A DNA stretch of 64,000 nucleotides, taken from the NCBI GenBank assembly GCA_018524725.1, contig JAEUWP010000061.1, positions 1-64,000 of the forward strand, given 5' to 3'. The notes under the pieces are model-generated. The model did not search any database, had not been told where the DNA came from, and was given only the letters and a program-made list of their open reading frames with translations. The DNA is from Podaxis mareebaensis (Eukaryota > Basidiomycota > Agaricomycetes > Agaricales > Agaricaceae). The position numbers and the translations under genes were made by a program. This document shows, piece after piece, positions 24,198 to 34,175 of this stretch. Numbering within the stretch: position 1 is the stretch's first letter; the number at the start of each line of letters is the position of its first letter.

Positions 24198-25083
24198 CAG
24201 TCGCCTCTGTCTTAACCCATAGTAGTTGGTGGAAGGTCCGAGCTATGGGTTATGACAGAGTATGGGTTATGAGAGAGATGCGAAAAAAATGGTATTAGAA
24301 AATCGATTAAAATTCTGATTAAATTTATTTAGCCATGATAGCTACCTACGACATTGAAAACGAGTAGTTCTGAATGTTCTAGTTCCCAGATTTAATGAGA
24401 TAATCATCAATCTGTGTCTCTACCAAGTTAGCTGTCCCCTCTAAGTGAAGTTCACGATTAAAAGCAAGCAATAATTGTTCCAGCTTGTGAGAGAATGGAT
24501 GGGATGTTGTTGCGAGGTGATTACTCATGAGAGTGGAAGCCTGCAAAAGATCTTTGCGACAAGAGGGTTCAATAGCTGAGTCATCCTCCAATGTGTCGTC
24601 CTCTCCGCCATTGATCTCGCTGATCTCCTGCATCCTGCGTGATTCCGCCACTGCGTTGAAAATTTCTTCTTGTTCCATCATCAATTCCCCTTTGCTCGTG
24701 GTCAGGGTTGTGGAAGTATTTCTCGCTCGAGCACTGTGTAGCCCTTCTCAAGAATTTGAACAAGTGTAGGACTAGACTTAGTAGGAGGCATAATAGATGT
24801 GAAATCTTTACAGAATGACGGTTCGACTTCTGAGTTTCCTCCTGGTTCCCAGTTACGATGACGAAACGCCCAAACGTTACTATCCTAATGTGCTATACAT
24901 AATACTATTCATGGCAGTGGGCGCTATGGGGTTTCGAGCCGAAATAGTTATGGGTTATGGGGTATCAGAGAGTTATGGGTTTTTGCTTACAAATCCCTGC
25001 AAACGAACCTCGTCACATGGAAATCCTATGGGTTATTACAGAGTATGGGTCATGACAGGTATGGGTCAAGACAGAGGCGACCG
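24198..25083 (-). mobile_element. Non-autonomous pogo/Tc1-mariner-like DNA transposon, 886 bp
   Basis: Terminal inverted repeats of 24 nt lie at 24198-24221 (starting CAGTCGCCTCTGTCTTAACC) and 25060-25083 (the complement starts CGGTCGCCTCTGTCTTGACC), with two mismatches. Both ends are flanked by TA (24196-24197 and 25084-25085), as expected for a TA target-site duplication of Tc1/mariner elements. Sub-terminal copies of TATGGGTTATGACAGAG-like units occur at both ends. Inside, on the minus strand, lies only the tail of a transposase-like reading frame. Too short for an intact DDE gene, so it is an internally deleted derivative that would need a transposase supplied elsewhere. Confidence 0.75.
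24379..24792 (-). pseudogene. Transposase C-terminal remnant inside the pogo-like element
   Basis: Reads MPPTKSSPTLVQILEKGYT, then needs a frame change near 24700 to continue TTSKGELMMEQEEIFNAVAE through to LLQASTLMSNHL, LLLAFNRELHLEG and IDDYLIKSGN. An acidic C-terminal tail ending in a DDY/DFF-like motif is what fungal pogo-type transposases show after the DDE domain. The HTH and DDE parts are absent, so no activity is expected. Assignment to the pogo group rests on the TIRs, the TA duplication and this tail together. Confidence 0.5.
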
Positions 25084-25085
25084 TA

Positions 25086-25468
25086 TGACGATAGACCTCT
25101 ACATCTCTGGGTCTCACGGGTCACACAACAGGAAATTCTCATGCTCGCCATATTGATTAGTACCGCCACAAGTATTGATTGCGTTTCGTCACAAAACTTT
25201 TCTTCCGCTCTTCCTCCATGGAGAAACCGATATCTCCACGCTATTGTATGGGGTTGTCGCTTGACCCCAGATATCATCCCCTCCCCAAGTACTTAAGCGC
25301 GGATTACAGAACTTCCTACGACCACGAGAACTTTTGTCCTTTCCCAGCTATGCAAGAGCTCATGGCATTTGTGTTTAAAGACATGCATGACATAAGGGGG
25401 TACTGTCAGAAGATATATACATAGTCCTCATTATGGCCGAGTCAACTTGCCATCTTCCTGCGCTCTAG
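25086..25468. other. Upstream region of the MFS transporter
   Basis: About 380 bp between the transposon end and the MFS start, presumably the transporter promoter. No exon is supported. Confidence 0.45.
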
Positions 25469-28052
25469 ATGCCCATCGAGACACCCACTTCGCCTATGAA
25501 CGAAAAACGGCAGGCAGACTCCCAGATCGAGACAACGAGCTCTGATTTGAAGTCAGAAATTGCCGACTTCGGTGGAAACTCGTCCCTTCCACCACCGCCC
25601 AAGTTATCACCCGAAGAGGAGAAACGACTATGGAGAAGAATTGATTTGAGGCTCATGCCCATCCTTGCGGTCATGTATCTAATGTCTTTTCTTGATCGGG
25701 GTATGCACAACCTGATTATTGTAGAGTCCCTGCTCATGCTGTTCTCCAGGGAATATCGGTACGAACATATGTAGGCCGTCAGGCTCACCGCCTAACCTCG
25801 TCCTCAGGGAATGCTCGACTCCAAGGACTGACAACGGAACTAGGCTTGACTAGTACTCAGTATAACATAGCACTAGTACGTCTATTTCGTGCTGAAAAGC
25901 CCAAGGGATACTGAAGGAACACTGTGTAGACTATGTACTTCGTTGTGCGTCTGCTCTTCCCGACGCTACGCTCAAATCTCAGATAATCCGTTAGCCTTAC
26001 TGCATTTTTGAATGTCCTGCCAAGTTCGCCTTCGCCATCCTTCATATCATTGTCCCATGCTCACAGGACGGCGCAGCTTAGTATTGAAGCGATTTAAGCC
26101 CTCAAGGTAAGCATTCCAACAAGTCTACAGGGACGATAATTACAAGCGCTTCGGGGAATAGGTGGCTTCCTGGTATCACGGTAAGAATCAATGAACACGT
26201 GTATCTTTGTTCAGGTACCTGCTCACACGGCGGCTTCTTGTGGAGGTTTTGTGGGGCATCATTATGTATGTTTATGTATCATGGGCATTCCGCAAGCTTT
26301 GGACCAACTAATGCAAAAATAACGTAGGACGCTCATGGGCCTCGTGAAAAAGTACGTTGTTTACCCTTCATGCACCTTTGACTTAGCTCTGACCGATTAG
26401 CTATCCTCAACTTGTTGGAACTCGTGTTTGTCTCGGAGTTGCGGAAGCCGGTTTGTTCCCAGGAGTTGTCTACTAGTACGTGCGATATTCGAGCCCTTGA
26501 TCCCCTCTACTAACGCGAGGCTGAGTAGCTTGTCAATATGGTACCCACGTCACATGCTCCAATTCCGGATCGGTCTCTTCTTTGGGGCTGCGTCCCTCGC
26601 TGGTGCCTTCTCTGGACTTCTGGCATATGGTATTAGCTTCATGAGCGGAACACGTGGGATGCTGGGCTGGTCATGGATATTTGTATGTATAGCTTTTTGT
26701 GCGCGTCGTTACCCCCCTGCATGATTGTCAGATTCTCGAAGGCATTGCAACTGTTGCCGTTGGTTTAATTGCATTTGCTGGTGTGTCTTTCCTTTCCATA
26801 TGGGGCTTCATTTATGTGGTACCAACCGGTGCTCTATTTGACGTTAGTCTTAGTCGATTTTCCGGCTACTGCGGGTTTCCTCACCCCGGAGGAGCGCTCG
26901 TTCGTAATCTGGCGTAAAAGTGGGTGCCACGGCAAATCTGATGTGGTCAACTGAAACTAATTCGTGTAAAGAATATGACAACTCGTCTGTTGGTGAGGAG
27001 GAACACTTCGAAATCCGACACTTCTGGGCTGCTGTACTCGATTGGCAAGTATGGATACATATCCTGATTTATATGTCGGTCATCGCCCCCTGTACGTCTT
27101 TTGTCCGATCGCGATCCACAACTATATTGACACCGGATTACCCTTTGCTCAGTGTATGGCATCACGTTGTTCCTGCCGTAAGCCTCCAATATCCCACACG
27201 CTTGATGCTCAGCCCAAGCTCAGCTTACTTCTCCTGCCAGAACGATCATTAACGCGTGAGTCGTCTCCTAGTCGCGACCATATCTTGCCACTAATGTGCG
27301 ATCACCCACAAGATTCGGTTACCCTCCTGCTATCAGTCAGCTGCTTACCGTTCCTCCATATGTCGCTGCAAGTGCGTCCCCCTGGTTCCGTCCGAGACAC
27401 GCTCCCTGACGAGCCGAAAGCTATTATACTTTACATTTTCGCCTTTTATTCTGATAAGATCAAAAAGCGCTCTCCCTTCATTTTAGCAGGTCTTGTCTTC
27501 TGTCTCATAGGATTCTCGATCAACATCTCCAATGCCTCCCATGGAGTCAAATATTTTGGAACATTTTTTGTTGTCATTGGTAGCTATGCCTCCTTCCCTG
27601 GTGTAGTGGCATGGTAAGGTATTTCCACTGCGCCACCCAAAGAGCGAATCATTAATCATTCCCTTCGAGGTTGGGAAACAATCTTGCAGGGCAGTATAAA
27701 CGTGGGATTGGGATGGCAATGCACATTGGAATTGGAAACTTCAGTGGAGCCATTGCATCAAACATCTATCGTTCGCGAGATAGTCCGCGGTTCCTTGTTG
27801 GACGTACGTACCAGTGTCCCCCTTACCTCCATATTTGCTAATAATGAAAGTGTAATAGATGGAGTAGAACTGATGTTCGTCGGCATTGGATTCATTTGTG
27901 TCCCCGCCGCGGTGATTTCATACGCGCGGATCAACAAAAAACGAGATGAGGTGCAACGACAAGGGGTTGAAAAAGGAGAAAGAAACAAGTATACAGCACA
28001 GGAACTGCGGAGAATGGGTGATCGAGCCCCTGATTTCAGATATACCATCTGA
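25469..28052 (+). CDS. MFS transporter, anion:cation symporter (allantoate/nicotinate permease-like) family
   Basis: Twelve-helix plasma-membrane transporter of the ACS family (Dal5/Tna1-like), which imports organic anions such as allantoate, nicotinate or pantothenate. Exon 1 has a polar N-terminus and RLMPILAVMYLMSFLDRG. A 9-nt exon (25750-25758) supplies NIG, giving the diagnostic DRGNIGNARLQGL. Later exons join in frame: PYCIFECPANLVLKRFKPSR, WLPGIT, YPQLVGTRVCLGVAEAGLFP, LSIWYPRHMLQFRIGLFFGA, VLVDFPATAGFLTPEERSFV, HFWAAVLDWQVWIHILIYM, LYGITLFLPTIINAFGYPPA, LAGQYKRGIGMAMHIGIGNF and a charged C-terminus. About 16 exons were followed with no frame break. The exact substrate cannot be predicted. 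Confidence 0.9.
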
Positions 28053-28671
28053 CGCCTCAGGGACTAGTTGTGAATCGCCTTGCACAGGGAGTCACCGGAA
28101 TCCAGTGCCCGAGCATTAGCGACATTAATGATAAATGCATGTATAAGAGGCAATAGTGAAAGGCGTGGGCACTTGTGGGCACTTAAGATTCTCTTGACCT
28201 TCCTCCGTTCGCACCGTGCGACTCGTGTCATATGTTTACAGAAGTTTCTCTGGGATCTGCCATCAGCCAAATGCGTCGTATAGCTCTGTCGCACCCCTCG
28301 ACCGCGACTTCAGGGATCAGTTCGCAGCACGAGTACGTTTGCCATCTCTGGGCATCTGACCCTTAAATCGATCTGGCACTCCTTAACTTACGGGTGGGTG
28401 GAAGCACACCCCTGAGTGCACCTGACAAAACACATCTTCTTGTGGCTGTCATTCGGCTTTTGGATGCACACATTGTGCAGGAACGTGGTGGCTCATAACA
28501 TTCGGGCCGCCGCAATGTGGGAATTAATTTCTTTCATGGCTGGTACTGCAAATAAGGGACCCACAAAGATACATTAATTGGTTAGATTTAAAGCTCACGT
28601 TTGTAGCGACATTACCCGCAAACCCATACCCAGAATTTTCTCGTGAGGCGCGTCATACCCCATCCATTGTA
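28053..28671. other. Intergenic region between MFS transporter and 2OG oxygenase
   Basis: About 620 bp without a supported coding exon. Confidence 0.45.
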
Positions 28672-30103
28672 ATGGAACAAGATCCGATTCAAAAGCTCCA
28701 CGATACCCTCGCTACCCAGGAAAGATGGCACGAGCCTTGGACGTCTGGTACCGTCAGGCTCTCGGGGCCTGAATCAACACTGTTCTACAAATGCAAAGAC
28801 GGATCTTCGCGGTAAATGCGTGTGAACGATATTCTGGTTCCCATTTCGTTGACGTTTCGTGACCTAGACATATTGAATTGGGCTCGACCGCCGAAGATGA
28901 TGTAAACTCCCTTGTCGATGCTTGTTATCCCGCTACCTTTGGTCGAGGACAAGAGGATGTCCTCGATGAAACATACCGCAGAGCGTGGAAACTTGATGCG
29001 GGGTTTTTCTCATGGCTATTCAATCCCGACTCGGGGCGTTTCGTTTCCGAACTAGCACGGGGCCTATGCCCTTGGGACAGTATGGAGAGGGGCATACGCA
29101 TTGAGCCCTACAAGCTGAATATATATGGTGAGACAATTGCTTATTCTTGTAACACCTTACTGGAACGTCGACAGGAAAGGGTGGCTTTTTCAAAGCACAC
29201 AAGGATACGCCACATGCAGAAGACATGTTTGGTTCACTTGTTTTCGTTCTCCCAATTGAGCATCAAGGCGGAAATCTTGTCCTTCGTCATCGCGGGCGCG
29301 AGCTCAACTTTGAAGCAACCTCGCTCCTCAAAGAGGCCTCCCCAACGTCAGTCGCCTACGTGGCCTTCTACAGTGACGTAGAACACGAGGTACTAGAAGT
29401 GACGTCCGGTCACCGCATCACAATTACCTTCAACCTTTACTTCGATCCAACAAGGACTTCTCCAGTTGTTCCAGCCCAGCCCACAACAATCCCTGAAAAC
29501 CCTTTCACAACGACCTTACGTGAGCAACTGCGGGACGCCAGCTTCCGTAGTTCGCACAAATACTTAGGCTTTGGCCTTGAGTACACTTACCCCAAGCGTG
29601 CGGATGAATACGACCATCATCTCGTTCATTACTTGAAAGGACCAGACGCGTTTTTGCACCGGATTCTCGTCAACCTTGGTCTCAAGCCACATATTACGTA
29701 TCTCTACAGGTCGGAATACGGGTCCTGTGATTTTTGGGTTATGAGCCGCCACATTATCGATGGCCGACATCAAAACGAAGCTTCTTACGAAACCGAGCTT
29801 GATTACCTGCTGGAGGACGAAGGGGCCTGCATCGTATGGGCAAAAGGGAAGTCCGAGGAATCTAGTATGGGATCATACAGCTCCCCTCGCCATCGCCATC
29901 CATGGGTTGCTAACTACTTGAACGACATACGTCATTACCGGTCTCGTACGGTTCCGGTCGATTGGGTCACTAATCCTAGTGATAACCTAGTCGGAAGGAC
30001 GACATGGGTTGAACTGGGAAACGAGCCTGTGCATGAGATCTATTATTACGCAGTTTGTATCCTTGTTGACGTCAGTGAGACTACTCCACTCGGCTTCAAG
30101 TAA
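28672..30103 (+). CDS. 2OG-Fe(II) oxygenase-fold protein (prolyl 4-hydroxylase-like)
   Basis: Exons 28672-28811, 28868-29127 and 29175-30103 join to 442 residues. The second intron joins NIYG to KGGFFKAHKDTPH, giving the HxD iron motif (HKD) at the start of the double-stranded beta-helix. GSLVFVLPIEHQGGNLVLRH follows, then the distal His in YSDVEHEVLEVTSGHRITIT, with R of GHR positioned to bind 2-oxoglutarate. These residues match the P4H-type oxygenase superfamily. The C-terminal 200 residues are not recognised. No signal peptide is seen, so an intracellular role is likely. The substrate is unknown; fungal relatives are large uncharacterised families. The stop at 30103 could be bypassed by an unseen intron. 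Confidence 0.8.
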
Positions 30104-30453
30104 TTTTCTGTGTATCCAACGATCAAATTGATACCGGAAAATGTTTTTCGGGTTGGCTCCGGCAAACAGTACTCGTCCCGCTTGAAGAGGTCCATTCATC
30201 TCCAATTCGCAAGCGATCCGACGCACCCAGCCTCCAAGTCCCATTTTGACGAATATATGGAAGTCGGAAAAGCTCAAGAAGCGACAGCCGATGAATCAGA
30301 GTGACTGTTCTTTTCTTCCAAGTCCCCGGCTTTTCCGATGCTCCGTAAAGAATCATTGCAGTCAGTGAATGTTAGGACCAAATTTTTTTTGTTCTGGGAT
30401 TCCCAGCCCCGATCGGGTACTGTAAGCCACAGGCACGCCTTCCAAGTGTTAAA
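30104..30453. other. Convergent 3' region of oxygenase and esterase genes
   Basis: About 350 bp between two convergent genes. An open frame on the plus strand at 30110-30304 could be a missed last exon of the oxygenase, but I see no convincing splice. Otherwise nothing is supported. Confidence 0.4.
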
Positions 30454-31846
30454 TTACACTCTACATTGCCTCCAAACCTCTCCTACGTAGTCTGCCATGA
30501 TTCGCATTGTCTCTTTAGATGGATGACTGGATGGAATCGATCAATACGAGACCAACACAGTATAGCCTATCCGACGCACCCAGGAATCCAATAAAAGTAG
30601 TGTTCAGGATCGTCGCACATCCCGATAGTTGTACATCCTAGTTCCGCGGTACACTGAGTGCACGAGTCCGTACTCGTATATCCAAAGGCTTTGAATCCAG
30701 GTGAATCTCCGAGAACTCCGTTCCAGATATTGGCAAAGTTAACGTAAGATACACTGAGTTTCACTGATTCGAAGATCCCATTGATCTGCACACCACGTTT
30801 GTGGAACCTACTAAGTGCCGTAAAGATTATCTGTTTGAATGTCTCTCCTGATGGTGTTATCGTTCCACGACCATATACGTCTAGAACCATGAAATTTCGC
30901 GCGTTTGTGGGCGGTGACGCGAGAATCTTGATTTGGTCCAAAAGGACCTGTGCAGCCTGCGACATATGATCGCCGTCGACTGTGAGAGACTAGTCAATTA
31001 GATCATTTCCTGCAGGGTTAGACTGACCGAGTGACGCAAGATAATCACTATGAAAGGGTTCAGTCTAAACGTATCCACAAATCCCCAAGCTCATAGATTG
31101 TGGACGTACTTGATACCAAAGAATATACTGTACAGAGTTGTGTTCGGGTTGAGGTTATGGCCCTGGCCAAGGAACGTTTGCACTAAAGGGCAAAAAAAAA
31201 AAAAAACAGATGAGTCAGGCTCGCACAGGAAGTCTGAACTGTTCTCACTCTGGCCGAGGAAATCAACCTTTCGTGGGTTACTTGGCCACAGGGACAGGTC
31301 AACACATGCTCCGGATTGCTATTGCCAAGACAGCACCGTCAATTTCTCATCGAGCAGGGAACTGCAATACCCGCTCACGGCGTAGTCCATGATGGTCGCG
31401 TTCACATCGTTCGCGACGTGCTCAACCCAAGTCAGCCCATTTGTCGACCTGCGGCCTGCGAGAGGGCTGGGTGGTACCAGGATGGGTGGATCAAGGGGCG
31501 AACCATCGGCCTTTCCCCCGTCAGTGTAACTATCCTGAGGACTTTCAATTCGGCGACCTAAGCAGAAAAGGCTTTCACTTACACCGAACGACACTATTGT
31601 CTTGATTGTATCACTATCAACCCCTGCATTGATATCCGCCGTGTTTCCAAAGAGTGGGCCACATTCGGGGCTTACAGCGAGGTGAATCCCATCGTTGCCA
31701 AGGGGTAGCGGAAGTGGTCTTTGGTGTTGAACCCCCGACTCTACGATGATGCCATTGCCGGGGCCGTATGGAAGGTGCCCAATGAAGATAGTTCCTGACA
31801 AGGAACGTGGAAGCGTTATAGCTTTCGTGAAGATGCTGAGGAGCAT
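30454..31846 (-). CDS. SGNH/GDSL carbohydrate esterase, CE16-like, probably secreted
   Basis: Exon 1 (31583-31846) gives 88 residues ending AVSPECGPLFGNTADINAGV and TIKTIVSFG. The next exon continues DSYTDGGKADG, forming the SGNH block I motif GDS with the nucleophile Ser. LAGRRSTNGLTWVEHVANDV supplies the block with the NG pair. Downstream exons give QTFLGQGHNLNPNTTLYSIF, GDHMSQAAQVLLDQI and YTSTDSCTQC. The catalytic Asp/His block is split by an intron: DDPEHYFYWIPG joins HPSKETMRIMADYV, and the stop is at 30454. CE16 enzymes remove acetyl groups from xylan side chains and oligosaccharides. The N-terminus is only moderately hydrophobic (MLLSIFTKAITLPRSLSG), so secretion is likely but not certain. 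Small middle exons are uncertain. A MITE sits 162 bp upstream. Confidence 0.78.
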
Positions 31847-32007
31847 TGTGGTCTGAGCCACTCGATAATTTCCGATTATCGAAGGTGATAAACTTGATAT
31901 CAAATTCTGAACGCCGATATACAAGATCCGGTTCCAAACTCCTAGGGAAGAGGGGCTTGTTCGGAAGTGATCTCTAAAAGAGAGGTCGGCAATGTGATCA
32001 CAATACT

Positions 32008-32519
32008 CACTGGGCTGGTGAGTCAATAAGGAACCTGTCTTATTGAGTAATTATGTAATACTTATCTTGAATATGAACTGGGTAAGCTAGCTGGGCTATC
32101 AAAAGGTTATTGTGAAGAACCATTTGATATGCCATATGGAATATTGTGAGGCAAATTTGGAAATATTGGAAGGAATTTTGTAAAATACTTATAAAATCAG
32201 TTTAAAATACTCCATGTGGGTTATCAAAACATTTTTGAATATCTTTCATCTGGAAACAGACTTATCATGTCATAATTGAAAATAAGTTTCAATAATGTAA
32301 TGATAATCCTTTTGGGTTATGGAAAACAGATTCTGTAAGTATTTTACAAAATTTTATTTGATATCTCCAGAATTAACTCATGGTCTTACATATAGTTTAT
32401 CAAATCATCTCTTATGATAACCTTTTAATAATACAGTAAGGTTATCATGTTCATGTTCAAGTTATTGATTAGGTAATTATTCAATAAGACAGCTGCCTTA
32501 TTGACTCACCAGCCCAGTG
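32008..32519. mobile_element. 512-bp MITE, copy 1 (CACTG-ended, 4-bp TSD)
   Basis: The element starts CACTGGGCTGGTGAGTCAAT and ends with the inverted equivalent ATTGACTCACCAGCCCAGTG. The terminal inverted repeats extend imperfectly to about 45 nt. Direct repeats TACT flank it (32004-32007 and 32520-32523). The interior is AT-rich with no coding capacity. An element of the same length and about 99% identity lies at 44866-45377. CAC-starting ends with short duplications suggest the CACTA/Chapaev (CMC) group, as a tentative class only. Confidence 0.85.
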
Positions 32520-32523
32520 TACT

Positions 32524-34175
32524 GTCAATGAGGGATATATGTACCAGCGGCCCTGCAAGTATTTCTCACAGGAACTCCGGGTGCTTCCAGGTGCTTCCCA
32601 ACCGAGTTGCACCACGATGCCCGAGGTCGCCCAAACTGGTTATCGTACCCCTCCACGTTGACTTGCTCGCTATGGGTCTTGCCGGCTACCTAAAGAAGGG
32701 GTGTTCACTGTTGGCTCGGGCTTGGGTGCTAGCCTAGGGGGTACGGTGCGGTGCATGCCTTGTAGTACCCATGCCTTATTCTGGCATGTGTCGAATGTTG
32801 TCACGTATGTCACATACTGTCACCTCATGGCCTCAAGTCCGTCAGCCCACATACGGTCGAGTCAGCTCCCGGCCGCTGCCACACAATGCCCTTCTTTTAT
32901 TCGACACAACAACCTGTCTTCCTAACTGGTCTGATCTGAATATAGCTGTCTCTTTCAGAATTCTGCTGATGAAGCAGAGAAGGGTAACGGACACGAGACA
33001 AAGAAATGGCGCAAGTTGTGGACTATCGAAGCCCGCGTCGAAATGCATCCATCAACACGTGTATCAAATTTTAGCCATGTTCATCTCGAAGGCAGCGTAC
33101 AGCTACGGGATACGTCTTGAAAGCTTGTGCATGAGGTACCGAGAACGTGACCTGCACACGGACTTTTCTACAGCGGGAAACCTTTCCTCGATCTCGCCGT
33201 TTCCCCCAATGCCATACCGCGCTCGCAACCCCAAGAAGCTGTACTATACCACTATGCGACCTCCGTTTCATATCACACGTTTCTGCGTTGAATTTGATGA
33301 CAAAGGCAACCAAGTCGCCATAGGCGCTTATGACCGCGCCATCCGTATCTGACAATACGGAGTACGGAGGGTGCTGTGGTTCAAAACGTACTGGACTTGA
33401 ATTGGAAGTGGGACGTGTGGGCGTTGCAGGGGAAGGTGGGATGTAGGCTTGGAGGGTTGGGAAAAGAATTAAATTCTGTGTGCCGGGCAATATCGTTGTA
33501 TGTGGATACGCGCGCGGATATGTCAATTTGTTGAGAATTATCTACTCAGAATCGCAAGCAGTGTAACCAGCGCTGAGAAGAAATGTATCTGGTGGCATCA
33601 CTCAGAAGTTGACACCTATGTCTGGTTAGACATCTCTGTCGTCCCCAGCGGCAGCGTTTCAGGATGGGGGAGCTCTTGGCTGCCATGATTTTAGTGTCGA
33701 ACTGAGCGCCAACCAAAGCCGACAATCATCTTGGAGCCTCATGACAATGTTCGACGTTTAAAATATCTGAGGAAGCACAGCATCCCCGTCAAGGCTTTTC
33801 TGAGCCATGATGTTTATGACACAGCGCGGCCCCCAGTTTTGACCCTTTGGTTTCTTTCAGGACATCTTTAGACATACATTGCGCGGTGATAATTTATCGG
33901 GCTGGTCAGAGGGCTGACAATGTTCAGATCACACACCGCAAGCGCCCGCCGTCATGCAGGGTTAGTTCGTACTCATCTTTCAGATTCCTTTCGCGATCAC
34001 TATGCCCATATACGCTAATATCTAGGTTCACTTGGGAGTATTTAACCACACACACAATCTGGTGCCGATCCTCTCCTAGTACTGCCCTTTCTGGCAAAGG
34101 TAGCGCATCACTCAAGTAAACCACACCTTCATTCTCCTTCCTCCTCAGCCACTGATTATCACATACTCATCCCCA
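32524..34175. other. Intergenic region with unassigned open frames
   Basis: About 1.65 kb. Long open frames overlap on both strands near 32770-33530 (193 codons plus, 151 codons minus). Neither shows a domain, a signal peptide or splice structure that I recognise. A small species-specific gene is possible; I do not call one. Confidence 0.35.

Noticed and set aside
31847..32026. N-terminal extension of the esterase frame into the MITE
   Set aside because: It starts with TTG inside the inverted repeat and comes from transposon sequence.
33071..33526. 151-codon minus-strand open frame opposite a 193-codon plus-strand frame
   Set aside because: Both are open over the same bases, neither is recognisable, and there is no basis for choosing one.
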